The notes under the pieces: generated by a model
The model's database searches: none
The model's input: the letters and a program-made list of their open reading frames with translations, nothing else
What the model was told of the DNA's origin: nothing
Made by a program: the position numbers and the translations under genes
NCBI RefSeq assembly: GCF_014205335.1
Contig: NZ_JACHNH010000001.1
Coordinates: forward strand, 3,032,501 to 3,096,500
DNA: 64,000 nt
Source of the DNA: Amorphoplanes digitatis
GTDB taxonomy: Bacteria; Actinomycetota; Actinomycetes; Mycobacteriales; Micromonosporaceae
Reading direction: 5' to 3'
Shown: positions 51,055 through 59,843 of the stretch, in pieces
Numbering within the stretch: the stretch's first letter is position 1
How the letters are laid out: the number at the start of each line of letters is the position of its first letter

Positions 51055-53478
51055 GTGAAGGTGAGCATCAGAAGACGTCTCGGCCTGGCCATGGCATCGG
51101 TCCTGGCCGTCGCGACGTTCGGCTTCGTCGCCGCCGCGTCCGCCGCGAGCAGCGTGACCGTCTACTACCAGCGCCCGTCCGGCTGGACCACGGTCAACAT
51201 CCACTACGCACCGTACGGCGGCAGCTGGACGGCGGTACCCGGCGTGCCGATGCAGACGGCCTGCACGGGCTGGCTGTCGCGCACCATCGACCTCGGCGAC
51301 GCCACCGGGCTACAGGTCGTGTTCAACAACGGCAGCGGCGTCTGGGACAACAACAACGGCGCCAACTACAGCCTCGGCACCGGCGACGTCACGGTGGCCG
51401 CCGGCCGCCCGGGCACCGGGAACCCCTGCGCGACCGCCACGCCGACGCCGACGGCCACCAGCTCGCCGACGGCGACACCCACGCCGACTCCCACGCCGAC
51501 GCCGACGGCGACACCGACCTCCGCGCCCGGCACCCCGACCGGCACGCCGCTCGGCGGCGACCCGCGCGAGGACAGCATCTACTTCGTCATGACCGCCCGG
51601 TTCAACGACGGCGACACCGCCAACAACCGCGGCGGCAGCCAGCACGTGAAGTCCGGCAACGCGGCGAACAACGACCCGATGTTACGCGGCGACTTCAAGG
51701 GCCTCGTCGACAAGCTCGACTACATCAAGGGCCTCGGCTTCTCGGCCATCTGGATCACGCCGGTGGTGCTCAACCGCTCGGACTACGACTACCACGGCTA
51801 CCACGGCTGGGACTTCTACCGCGTCGACAGCCGCCTGGAGACCGCAGGCAACACCTACCAGGACCTGATCGACAAGGCGCACGCCAAGGGCATCAAGATC
51901 TACCAGGACGTGGTCTACAACCACAGCTCCCGCTGGGGCGCCAAGGGTCTCTTCACGCCCACCGTGTACGGCGTCCGCGACGCACAGTGGAGCTGGTACT
52001 ACGACCAGAAGAACGCGGGCTTCGCCTACGACGGCCTGACCGTCGAGCCCACCTCGGGCAAGTCTTACTACAACGGCGACATCTGGTCCACGACCGAGCC
52101 GGTCGGCAACACCTGCCTCAACTGGGGCAAGCCCACCGGCGGCAAGAGCGCCGAGGGGTACACGCTCTACAACTGCCAGTGGCCGAGCCCGACCTCGGGC
52201 ATGTTCCCCGCCGAGTACTACCACCGCTGCTGGATCGGCAACTGGGAGGGCGAGGACGCCCGCAGCTGCTGGATCCACGAGGACCTGGCCGACTTCAACA
52301 CCGAGAGCACCGTCGTACAGAACTACCTGATCGACGCGTACAACAGGTACATCGACATGGGCGTCGACGGCTTCCGGGTCGACACCGCCGTGCACATCCC
52401 GCGCAGCACCTGGAACCGGCGCTTCCTGCCGGCCATCCAGCAGCACGCGGTCGCCACCCACGGCGAGAAGGGCAAGGACTTCTACGTCTTCGGCGAGGTC
52501 GCCGCGTTCGTGCACGACAAGTGGAACCGGGGCTCGGTCAACCACTCCGCGCAGTTCTTCACCTGGAAGGAGCGCAAGGAGTACAGCGCCGACGACATCC
52601 GCGCGGCCGCCGAACAGTTCGAGTACGAGAACCTGATGGGCCCGGGCAACCAGCCGACCAGCACGAACGCGTTCCTCAACGGCAACACGTACCACGCGCC
52701 GGACCACAGCAAGTTCTCCGGCATGAACGTGATCGACATGCGCATGCACATGAACTTCGGCGAGGCGAACAACGCGTTCTACAACGGCAAGGACTCCGAC
52801 GACAGCTACAACGACGCCACCTACAACGCCGTCTACGTCGACAGCCACGACTACGGCCCGAACAAGTCCTCGGTCCGCTACGCCGGCGGCACCGACGCCT
52901 GGGCCGAGAACATGAGCCTGATGTGGACGTTCCGCGGCATCCCGACGCTGTACTACGGCTCGGAGATCGAGTTCCAGGCCGGCAAGCCGATCGACTGCGG
53001 GCCGACCTGCCCGCTGGCGACGACCGGCCGCGCGTACTACGGCGACCATCTGGCCGGCTCGGTCACCGCGACGGACTTCGGCGTCGTGTCGAGCGCCTCC
53101 GGCGCGATGGCGACGACCCTGGCCCAGCCGCTGGTCAAGCACGTGCAGCGGCTCAACCAGATCCGCCGGGCGATCCCCGCCCTCCAGAAGGGGCAGTACT
53201 CCACCGAGGGCATCTCCGGAACCATGGCGTTCAAGCGCCGCTTCACCGCCGGCGGCGTCGACAGCTTCGCGCTCGTCGCCCTCTCCGGCACGGCCACGTT
53301 CACCGGCATCCCGAACGGCACCTACGTCGACGCGGTCACCGGTGACACGCAGACCGTCGGCAACGGCACGCTGACCGCGGCCGCCTCGGGCAAGGGCAAC
53401 CTCCGGGTCTACGTGCTGAGCCAGCCGGGCAACCCCGCGCCGGGCAAGATCGGCACGGCCGGCCCGTACCTCAAGTAG
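51055..53478 (+). CDS. Secreted alpha-amylase family enzyme: CBM25, PT linker, GH13
   Basis: 807 residues, GTG start after GAGGAG. Signal peptide 1-31 (ends ASAAS). Residues ~33-117 are a starch-binding CBM25 (VTVYYQRPSGWTTVNIHYAPYGGSW). Residues ~127-166 are a Pro-Thr repeat linker. The GH13 domain begins near 170: DVVYNH (285-290), nucleophile Asp 443 in GFRVDTAVH, acid/base Glu 481 in FGEV, and Asp 599 in VDSHDYG. A C-terminal all-beta domain C closes the chain. Extracellular starch or pullulan breakdown to maltodextrins is expected. A MalR-like operator upstream suggests maltose induction and glucose repression. A terminator follows. Confidence 0.92.
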   Translation: MKVSIRRRLGLAMASVLAVATFGFVAAASAASSVTVYYQRPSGWTTVNIHYAPYGGSWTAVPGVPMQTACTGWLSRTIDLGDATGLQVVFNNGSGVWDNNNGANYSLGTGDVTVAAGRPGTGNPCATATPTPTATSSPTATPTPTPTPTPTATPTSAPGTPTGTPLGGDPREDSIYFVMTARFNDGDTANNRGGSQHVKSGNAANNDPMLRGDFKGLVDKLDYIKGLGFSAIWITPVVLNRSDYDYHGYHGWDFYRVDSRLETAGNTYQDLIDKAHAKGIKIYQDVVYNHSSRWGAKGLFTPTVYGVRDAQWSWYYDQKNAGFAYDGLTVEPTSGKSYYNGDIWSTTEPVGNTCLNWGKPTGGKSAEGYTLYNCQWPSPTSGMFPAEYYHRCWIGNWEGEDARSCWIHEDLADFNTESTVVQNYLIDAYNRYIDMGVDGFRVDTAVHIPRSTWNRRFLPAIQQHAVATHGEKGKDFYVFGEVAAFVHDKWNRGSVNHSAQFFTWKERKEYSADDIRAAAEQFEYENLMGPGNQPTSTNAFLNGNTYHAPDHSKFSGMNVIDMRMHMNFGEANNAFYNGKDSDDSYNDATYNAVYVDSHDYGPNKSSVRYAGGTDAWAENMSLMWTFRGIPTLYYGSEIEFQAGKPIDCGPTCPLATTGRAYYGDHLAGSVTATDFGVVSSASGAMATTLAQPLVKHVQRLNQIRRAIPALQKGQYSTEGISGTMAFKRRFTAGGVDSFALVALSGTATFTGIPNGTYVDAVTGDTQTVGNGTLTAAASGKGNLRVYVLSQPGNPAPGKIGTAGPYLK

Positions 53479-53488
53479 TCACCACCGC

Positions 53489-53526
53489 GCAGACCGCCGG
53501 CCTCCGCACGGGGGCCGGCGGTCTGC
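53489..53526 (+). terminator. Terminator after the amylase gene
   Basis: GCAGACCGCCGGCC (53489-53502) and GGCCGGCGGTCTGC (53513-53526) form a perfect 14-bp stem with a 10-nt loop, followed by CATTTCC. It starts 10 bp after the stop codon. Confidence 0.85.
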
Positions 53527-53583
53527 CATTTCCGGCTCGCGCCATGGCCCGCGCGGGCGGCTCGGGCGTACCATCGGCACACC

Positions 53584-54006
53584 ATGGACCTGCACTGGTG
53601 GTCGATCGAGGTCTTCGACGGCGCGGCGCTCTCGGCGGCGCGCTGGCAGGACGCGCACGGCAACGCCCTCACCGAGGCCGCCGTGACCAACGGCGCCTAC
53701 GAGTGGCACTGGCACCGGCACAGCTGGGGCGTGCTGTTCGAGATCGCCTTCCGCGGCGACGAGCAGTGGCCGGTGTTCCGGAACCTGCCGGCCGTGCGGG
53801 CCGCCCTGGACGCGGTCCCCGACCCGCTCAACGGCCTGATGGTCTACCCGGGCCGCGGCGGCAGCTCGGGCCGGGTGCACCCACGCCGCCCGCGCCCGGT
53901 GTCGGGCGCGGGCGCGGCCCAGCTCCCGATCGAGCCCGAGCCGCTCTCGGCCGTCCTCGCCGAGTCCCACCCACCCGTCACCACCGCCGGCATCCTCGCC
54001 GCGTAG
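53584..54006 (+). CDS. Uncharacterised 140-residue protein
   Basis: Not recognised. Trp/His-rich N-terminal half (MDLHWWSIEVFDG, YEWHWHRHSWGVLFEIAF) that looks like a compact beta-rich domain of about 85 residues. A Pro/Arg-rich linker (HPRRPRPVSGAG) and a short acidic end follow. Proteins of this kind occur singly in actinobacteria. It converges on the CHAT-STAND gene with a 76-bp gap; no toxin or pore-forming features (for example a gasdermin-like fold) are visible. Confidence 0.6.
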   Translation: MDLHWWSIEVFDGAALSAARWQDAHGNALTEAAVTNGAYEWHWHRHSWGVLFEIAFRGDEQWPVFRNLPAVRAALDAVPDPLNGLMVYPGRGGSSGRVHPRRPRPVSGAGAAQLPIEPEPLSAVLAESHPPVTTAGILAA

Positions 54007-54082
54007 CGGGGGTGTCGCCAGGCGTCACCGCACCAGATGATTCCGTCACCGTCGGCCCAGGCGGTGCCGTGCCGGGTGCCGG

Positions 54083-57000
54083 TCAAGAGTCGGTGGGTCC
54101 TTGCGGGGTGTCGATTCTGCTCAGGAGCGTTCTGATGTGCGTCTCCAGGGCCGAGTTGCCGATCGTCCGGGCTGCGGTGAGGCTGCTTTCGAGTACCGCC
54201 TCAGCTGCGTCGGGCAGGCTTGCGGCCAGCAGGAGCTCGCCCAAGGTGCTCCCGACGACGGCGACACCGTCGGGTCGCTGGAGTCGATGGAAAACCTGAA
54301 ACGCTTCGACCATGTGATCATGCGCTGATTGGTAGTCCCGCTGTGCCAGTTCGATTTGTGCCTGCCCCCAGTTGACTGAGGCGATGCCGCCGATGTCGCC
54401 GAGCCGTTCATAGACCGGCAGCGCCTCCTCCTGGTGGATGCGGAGTGCCTCGTCGTAGTCGCCGCGCTGGTAGAGGATGTCGGCGATCCTGCCCCAGGTG
54501 ATCGCGGTCTCGCGGGTTTCGCCGAGGCGCTTGTAGACCGGTAGCTGCACTTCATGGCGGATGCGGAGTGCTTCGTCGTAGTCGCCGCGCTCGTAGAGGA
54601 TGTCGGCGATCTTGCCCCAGGCGACCGCGGTCGAGCGGATGTCACCGAGCCGCTCAAAGACCGGCAGCTGCACTTCTTGGCGGATGCGGAGTGCCTCGTC
54701 GTAGTCGTCCCGCTGGAACAGGATGTCGGCGACCTTGCCCCAGGTGACCGCGGTCGAGCGGGTGTCGCCGAGGCGTTCATAAACCGGCAGCGTCTCCTCT
54801 CGGTGGATGCGGAGTGATTCGTCGTAGTCGCCGCGCTGGTAGAGGATGTCGGCGATCTTGCTCCAGGTGATCGCGGTTGAGTGGGTGTCGCCGAGGCGTT
54901 CATAGACCGGCAGCGTCTGCTCTCGGTGGATGCGGAGTGATTCGTCGTAGTCGCCGCGCTGGTAGAGGATGTCGGCGATCCTGCCCCAGGTGATCGCGGT
55001 CTCGCGGGTGTCGCCGAGCCGCTCAAAGACCGGCAGCTGCATTTCTCGGCGGATGCGGAGTGATTCGTCGTAGTCGCCGCGCTGGTAGAGGATGTCGGCG
55101 ATCTTGCCCCAGGCGACCGCGGTCGAGCGGGTGTCGCCGAGCCGTTCATAGACCGGCAGCGTCTCCTCCCGGTGGATGCGGAGTGCCTCGTCGTAGTCGC
55201 CCCGGTGGAAGAGGATGTCGGCGACATTGCCCCAGGTGACCGCGGTCTCGCGGTTGTCGCCGAGCCGTTCATAGACCGGCAGCTGCACTTGGCGGTGGAT
55301 GCGGAGTGCCTCGTCGTAGTCGCCCCGCTGGTACAGGATGTCGGCGATTTCGCCGTCGACGGCCGCAGCTTCCAGCTCGGAGCCGGCGGTGGTGAACAGT
55401 TGGTGAGCCCGGCGCAGCAGCTGCTCGGCCTGTTGGAGATCGCCGCGGGTGACCAGACGCCGGGCCCGCTCGCCGAGCGCGCGGGCGTGATCAAGGGGAT
55501 CGACGCCCGGCTCGTCAACGCCGGCCGTGCTCTGGACCGCCCGCTGGAGCAAGGCGTCGGCGGCATCGCCGTCACCGCTGCTGGCCGCGGCGTCGGCGAC
55601 CACCCGCAGCAGCACCCCCGGCACCGGCGTCCCGTGCCGGTCGAGCAACGCGACAACCTCCGAGCCGAGCCGAAACGCGTCGACCGCCGGCCCGGCCCGC
55701 ATGGTTCGCACCGCCTCGACGGCACAGGAGGCGGCCACGGTCGGCTGGTCGGCGAGCAGAGCGAGACGGGTGAGCTGCAACGCCAACAGCGGATCCCGGT
55801 CGCCCTGGGGCGCCGGCCCGCCCCACGCGGTGTGCAACGGCTCCACCACCGCGGCGGCGGCCTCCGCCCTTTCGCTGGCGGTCAGCGGGGTGAGCCTGCC
55901 GGCGGTCAACGCGTTCACCGCGACCGCCGGCCGGTCCGGCCGATATCCGTCAGGGAAGACGTCGGCCAGGCCGAGCCCGCACAACCGCTCGATCGAGCCG
56001 CCCGTCCGCGCGGCCGGGACCGCGGCGACCGAGTCCGGTACCGGGAGGTCGAAGACGGTCAGCTGTCGCAGCAGCGCGGTATGCGCCGGTCCGGCCTGGT
56101 CGATCAGGGTGTCCAGGGCCAAGTTCTCCAGGAACTCGCGTACCTCGGTGTCCGAGGGCAGCCGGCCTCGGTCGAGGTAGGCCTCCATCCCGGCCACCGC
56201 CGTTTCTGCCCGTGCGGCGTCGACCGCCTGGCTGTAGACCAGCCGCCCGCCGATCAGATCCTGCAAGCCGGGATTGCCCCGGCTGACCGCCACCGCCCGT
56301 TCCGCGAGCTGCTGGCGTTCCTCTCGCAGCTGGTCGGTGGTGCGGGCCTGCTGCCGGCGGGCCAGTTTGCGCTGGGCCACCGCCGACAACGGCTCCAACT
56401 GCACCGCCTCCAGGCGGTCCTGCAACCCGTCCAGGGTGAACCGGAACCGGCTGGTCACCACCAGCCGGCTGTCCGTCACATCCGGGCTGAACGCCCGCAA
56501 CACCGCGGCCAGCACCGGCGCCACCCCGGCCGCGACCCGGTGCAGGCCGGCTGGATCCGGCTCCAGGATCTGCTCCAGGTCATCCACAATCAACAACAGC
56601 GGCCGCTGCCCGTCGGCCGTCTGGGCGCACGGCCCGGACAACAGATCCACCAGCAGCGACTCCAACGCCTCCGGCCGCTGCCGCACCGCCGACAGACCTT
56701 GCTCGATCAACTCTCGGGCGGCCGGGTTGGTCTGCACCGCCACCGCGATCGCGTCCAGCACACCCAGAGCGCTGTAATCGCCGAACACCACCGCCACCGC
56801 CCGATCGGTGAAACGGTCCGCGATCCGCGCCGCAAGACTCGACTTACCCAACCGGCCCTGACCGTGCAACAACACCCCGGCCCGCTCACCGGCACGCAAC
56901 GCCTGCAACGTCTGCCGCAACTCGCGGCGCCGGCCCACGAACATGCTCGGCTCCGCCACCGGCACATGCTGCTTCTTCTTGTCCAGGAACGTCTTGGTCG

Positions 57001-58159
57001 CGTGCCCGGCCGACAACAGCGTCCGCTTACGTGTCCCGGACACCACCGGCCCGCCCCCGTCCGGACCCAGCCAGACGCGCGCCAGATGCCAGTCCTCGCG
57101 CAGCCGCGGGTTCGGCGAGGCCAGGACCGCCCGGCGGGCGTCACCGACCGCCACCGCCAACGGCGCCCGATCCCGCAACCGGCGATACAACTCCTGCGCG
57201 AACAGGATCGCCGCGCCATCGGTCACCGACCCATCCCAGCCGATCACCGCCGGCACCCCCGCCGCGACCAGCCCGGTCGCCATCGAATGCGCCACCACCC
57301 CACCCGCACCCACCGCCGCCCCGGCACGCCGGCCGGGACCAGCCGGTAGATGCCCGTCGGTGTCCGCACCGGTCGCTGTCAGGCACGCCGACACGAACAC
57401 CAGCCGGGTCTTCCCGTCGACCAACCGCACCAACTCCGGCGCCGCCGTCGGGCGGCCCTGACCGAGCTCGTCCTCCATCAGCAACACCGGCACACCCGCC
57501 ACACCCGGCCCGGCCCGCCAGTTGTTCACCCCGTGACACGACAGGTGCACCACCGGCATCCCACCCAGATCCGCCAGCCGATGACCCAACTGCACCGGAT
57601 CCCCGGTGTCCTCCACGACGAGATCGATCCGCGGGTCACCGATCGCGTCCAGGATCGCCGACTCCTCGGCCTCGAAATCCAGCTCCGCCTGCCCCCGCGG
57701 CGACGATGCCATGAACATCACACCCAGACGAAACCCGTCCAGGGTCTGCGCCGGTTTCGGCGTGCCGAGCCGGCGCACCACCTCGAATCGCGCCAGTCGG
57801 TCCGCGGCCAGGAGACCTCCGTCCGGGCGGGCCAACACCTCGAACGGGGCCCGTAGCACCGCCCACGCCGCATCCGACGGCTGCTGCGGTGCTTGCACCT
57901 CGAACACCACCGGCGCTCCCACCCGTTTCAACAGCGCGCTCAGCTGCCGGTGATCGCCGTCCAGCCACTGAAACAGCTCCTGGCCCAACCCGATGAACTC
58001 CGCGTCGTCGGCGGCCGCGTACACCGCCCGCACATACCGGTCCGCGAGCTCGCGCAACGTCCGCGCATCCTCAGGCCCCAGCAACCGGCGCGGCCCGACC
58101 CGCTCTCCGCCAGCCAGAACCTCAAAACCCGCGTCGTCAAGCACCAGACCGGTGATCAC
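54083..58159 (-). CDS. CHAT protease - STAND NTPase - 41-residue helical repeat protein
   Basis: 1358 residues, GTG start with GAGAGG upstream. Residues ~145-345 are a caspase-like CHAT protease with the catalytic dyad His 209 (HLSCHG) and Cys 259 (FVSACLT). Residues ~405-650 are a STAND NTPase (MFVGRRREL at the start). Walker A is GQGRLGKSS (433-441), Walker B LLLIVDDLEQ (D526/D527) and sensor-like LVVTSRFRF. A helical region follows, then eight near-identical 41-residue TPR-like repeats from 938 to 1265 and a degenerate ninth. In known families the repeats sense a trigger, the NTPase oligomerises and the protease cleaves a target, often causing cell death. Substrate and trigger are unknown. 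It stands alone with no recognisable partner. Confidence 0.9.
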   Translation of the reverse strand: MITGLVLDDAGFEVLAGGERVGPRRLLGPEDARTLRELADRYVRAVYAAADDAEFIGLGQELFQWLDGDHRQLSALLKRVGAPVVFEVQAPQQPSDAAWAVLRAPFEVLARPDGGLLAADRLARFEVVRRLGTPKPAQTLDGFRLGVMFMASSPRGQAELDFEAEESAILDAIGDPRIDLVVEDTGDPVQLGHRLADLGGMPVVHLSCHGVNNWRAGPGVAGVPVLLMEDELGQGRPTAAPELVRLVDGKTRLVFVSACLTATGADTDGHLPAGPGRRAGAAVGAGGVVAHSMATGLVAAGVPAVIGWDGSVTDGAAILFAQELYRRLRDRAPLAVAVGDARRAVLASPNPRLREDWHLARVWLGPDGGGPVVSGTRKRTLLSAGHATKTFLDKKKQHVPVAEPSMFVGRRRELRQTLQALRAGERAGVLLHGQGRLGKSSLAARIADRFTDRAVAVVFGDYSALGVLDAIAVAVQTNPAARELIEQGLSAVRQRPEALESLLVDLLSGPCAQTADGQRPLLLIVDDLEQILEPDPAGLHRVAAGVAPVLAAVLRAFSPDVTDSRLVVTSRFRFTLDGLQDRLEAVQLEPLSAVAQRKLARRQQARTTDQLREERQQLAERAVAVSRGNPGLQDLIGGRLVYSQAVDAARAETAVAGMEAYLDRGRLPSDTEVREFLENLALDTLIDQAGPAHTALLRQLTVFDLPVPDSVAAVPAARTGGSIERLCGLGLADVFPDGYRPDRPAVAVNALTAGRLTPLTASERAEAAAAVVEPLHTAWGGPAPQGDRDPLLALQLTRLALLADQPTVAASCAVEAVRTMRAGPAVDAFRLGSEVVALLDRHGTPVPGVLLRVVADAAASSGDGDAADALLQRAVQSTAGVDEPGVDPLDHARALGERARRLVTRGDLQQAEQLLRRAHQLFTTAGSELEAAAVDGEIADILYQRGDYDEALRIHRQVQLPVYERLGDNRETAVTWGNVADILFHRGDYDEALRIHREETLPVYERLGDTRSTAVAWGKIADILYQRGDYDESLRIRREMQLPVFERLGDTRETAITWGRIADILYQRGDYDESLRIHREQTLPVYERLGDTHSTAITWSKIADILYQRGDYDESLRIHREETLPVYERLGDTRSTAVTWGKVADILFQRDDYDEALRIRQEVQLPVFERLGDIRSTAVAWGKIADILYERGDYDEALRIRHEVQLPVYKRLGETRETAITWGRIADILYQRGDYDEALRIHQEEALPVYERLGDIGGIASVNWGQAQIELAQRDYQSAHDHMVEAFQVFHRLQRPDGVAVVGSTLGELLLAASLPDAAEAVLESSLTAARTIGNSALETHIRTLLSRIDTPQGPTDS
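54365..55348 (-). repeat. Eight tandem 123-bp coding repeats in the CHAT-STAND gene
   Basis: Exact period of 123 bp: the hexamer GGATGT recurs, ending at 54480, 54603, 54726, 54849, 54972, 55095, 55218 and 55341. Each unit encodes 41 residues of the pattern IADILYQRGDYDEALRI... and LPVYERLGDTRSTAV. Two sub-types can be told apart by the middle (REETLPVYERLGDTRST against REVQLPVFERLGDTRET), in the order A-B-A-B-B-A-A-B from the N-terminal side. The low divergence points to recent duplication or gene conversion. Confidence 0.93.
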
Positions 58160-58375
58160 TAGTTTCGCCTCTCGCCGTTACTAGCAGCCACCGCACCCTA
58201 GAAGAAACAACCCCTGGAACACGACCCCCCGACCGTTTACATCCGAAACCGAACGGGTGCCGCCCAACACAACCCCGCCAACCAACCGGCCACAGCAGAC
58301 CGAGTGCGGGGGACGTGACGGAAGCGTGTGGTGACGCTCGCGGTCCTGGTAGTGCCGCCCGCGTGAGCTCGCCGG
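58160..58375. promoter_or_regulatory. Upstream region of the CHAT-STAND gene
   Basis: Gap of 216 bp up to the next hairpin. The part next to the gene (58160-58260) is AT-richer than the surroundings and should hold the promoter on the minus strand. A TAG-rich patch (GTTACTAGCAG, CCTAGAAGAAAC) stands out, but no boxes can be assigned with confidence. Confidence 0.35.
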
Positions 58376-58416
58376 CCGGCAACCGTGCGGGTTGGGGGGA
58401 TGCGCACGGTTGCCGG
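58376..58416 (-). terminator. Terminator of the GH43-like gene
   Basis: CCGGCAACCGTGC (58376-58388) and GCACGGTTGCCGG (58404-58416) form a perfect 13-bp stem with a 15-nt loop, 10 bp beyond the stop of the minus-strand gene at 58427. It insulates the CHAT-STAND gene from read-through. Confidence 0.82.
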
Positions 58417-58426
58417 ACGGACGTTT

Positions 58427-59767
58427 CTAGGCGAGCGGCGTCGTGACGGTGAAGGAGGCGTCCGCCCGGAGGGTGGCGCTGCCGTCGTTGCGGTCGATGC
58501 GCAGCTCGTAGTTGTAGTGCCGGATGTAGAAGCCCGGGTAGTTGTACGACTCGAACGAGGTCGTCCCGGTGCCGGACAGGCCGGCACGGCCGCAGAAGGT
58601 GGCGTCATTGCGGAACGTCGCCGTGCCGTCGTTCGCGGCCAGCACCAGGCGGTTGTTGTAGTGGCGCAGGTAGCGGCCGGTCGGGTTGATCGACTGCAAC
58701 GAGTAGCAGTTGCCGTTGGCCAGGCCGGCGCCGACGGTGAACGTCGCGGACTGCCGGTCGGCGGTGCTGCTCGCCGAGCTCAGCGGGTCGATGTAGCCCA
58801 GGTTGTCGCGGTGGCGCACGTAGCGGTCGGTGAAGTTCGCCGAGCGCAGCGACCGGTTGCCGGTCGGCACGGCGGTGCTGTCGCCGACGTTCTCGCGCAG
58901 CACGGTGAAGTGCCGGACGGTGCCGGAGAGCCCGGGCAGCTCGGTCTTCGCCGACCAGGTGTTCAGGTCGGTGCTGTCCGCGTAGTAGTAGCGGCCCGCG
59001 CCGTACTGGTCGAAGTAGAGCCGCCAGGCGCCCGACGGGAGCTGCACGAGCGCCGGGCCCTCGAGCCCGGAGCCCCAGCCGGCCCAGTTGCCCGTACCGG
59101 TGAAGGTCCACGGCCCGGTGAGCGACGCCGCCGTCGCGTGCTCGATGTACTTGGTGGTCTCGTTCTTGACGAACGCGTGGTAGGTGCCGCCGGAGCGCAC
59201 GACGAACGTGTCGATGTGGTTCGCCGGGATGCCGATCGCCGCACGCGAGCTCCAGGTGGAGAGGTCGGCGCTGGTCGCGGTGATCCGGTACGGCTGGAAC
59301 TGCCCCGCCGTGCCCGCGGTCGACGCGGAGAAGATGACGTGGATGCTGCCGTCGGTGTCCTTGAACCACTCCGGCGCCCAGGTGCTGCCCGTCGAGCCGT
59401 TGAGCCCGACGGTGACGTTGCGCAGGAACGTCCAGTTCACGTGGTCGGCGCTGCGGGCGAAGCCGATCGTGTTACCGGTCCAGTTGGTGGTGTAGACGAT
59501 GTAGTAGTAGCCGTCGGTGTGCCGCATGACGCTCGGGTCGCGGATCAGCCCGGACGGCGGCGTGTAGGCGTTCGCCCGGATCAGGCTGTAGTCCGTGGCG
59601 TTCGACGAGTCGTAGACGTACATGTTGGACTCGCTGGAGTTGGTGAACGCGGTCATCAGGTAGTGCGGTGCGGGGCCGGCCGCGGCGGCGGGGTTTTCGC
59701 TCAGCCCGACCCAGGCAGCGCCGGCCGCCAGGCCGCTCAGGGCGGCGGCCAGGATTCGTCGGTGCAC
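58427..59767 (-). CDS. Secreted GH43-like five-bladed glycosidase with arabinofuranose-binding (CBM42) module
   Basis: 446 residues from the GTG at 59767, which has GGAGGA just upstream; a TTG nine codons earlier is possible. Signal peptide to about residue 30 (ENPAAAAG). The catalytic part (about 35-300) shows five-bladed-propeller sequences such as YLMTAFTNSSESNMYVYDSS, IRDPSVMRHTDGYYYIVYTTNW, TWAPEWFKDTDGSIHVIFSAS and LEGPALVQLPSGAWRLYFDQYG. The C-terminal ~140 residues are an AbfB-type beta-trefoil (NRSLRSANFTDRYVRH, SINPTGRYLRHYNNRLVL, NYPGFYIRHYNYELRI). Probably releases arabinose from arabinan or arabinoxylan. Confidence 0.85.
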   Translation of the reverse strand: MHRRILAAALSGLAAGAAWVGLSENPAAAAGPAPHYLMTAFTNSSESNMYVYDSSNATDYSLIRANAYTPPSGLIRDPSVMRHTDGYYYIVYTTNWTGNTIGFARSADHVNWTFLRNVTVGLNGSTGSTWAPEWFKDTDGSIHVIFSASTAGTAGQFQPYRITATSADLSTWSSRAAIGIPANHIDTFVVRSGGTYHAFVKNETTKYIEHATAASLTGPWTFTGTGNWAGWGSGLEGPALVQLPSGAWRLYFDQYGAGRYYYADSTDLNTWSAKTELPGLSGTVRHFTVLRENVGDSTAVPTGNRSLRSANFTDRYVRHRDNLGYIDPLSSASSTADRQSATFTVGAGLANGNCYSLQSINPTGRYLRHYNNRLVLAANDGTATFRNDATFCGRAGLSGTGTTSFESYNYPGFYIRHYNYELRIDRNDGSATLRADASFTVTTPLA

Positions 59768-59843
59768 GGCTCCTCCAATTGTGACCGGTAACAATCGATG
59801 GCGTTCATCTCAGCGCAATACATAGACTCCCGTCAAGATGCGG

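Noticed and set aside
51427..51555. Tandem CCGACG/CCCACG repeats as a non-coding satellite
   Set aside because: They are the coding sequence of a Pro-Thr linker between CBM25 and GH13 domains of the amylase.
53584..54006. Possible effector partner (for example gasdermin-like) of the CHAT protease
   Set aside because: Too short, on the opposite strand and convergent, with no membrane-attack or cleavage-site features visible.
54365..55348. Regular 123-bp repeats that might be a CRISPR-like array
   Set aside because: They are fully in frame, have no unique spacers and encode a helical repeat domain of the CHAT-STAND protein.
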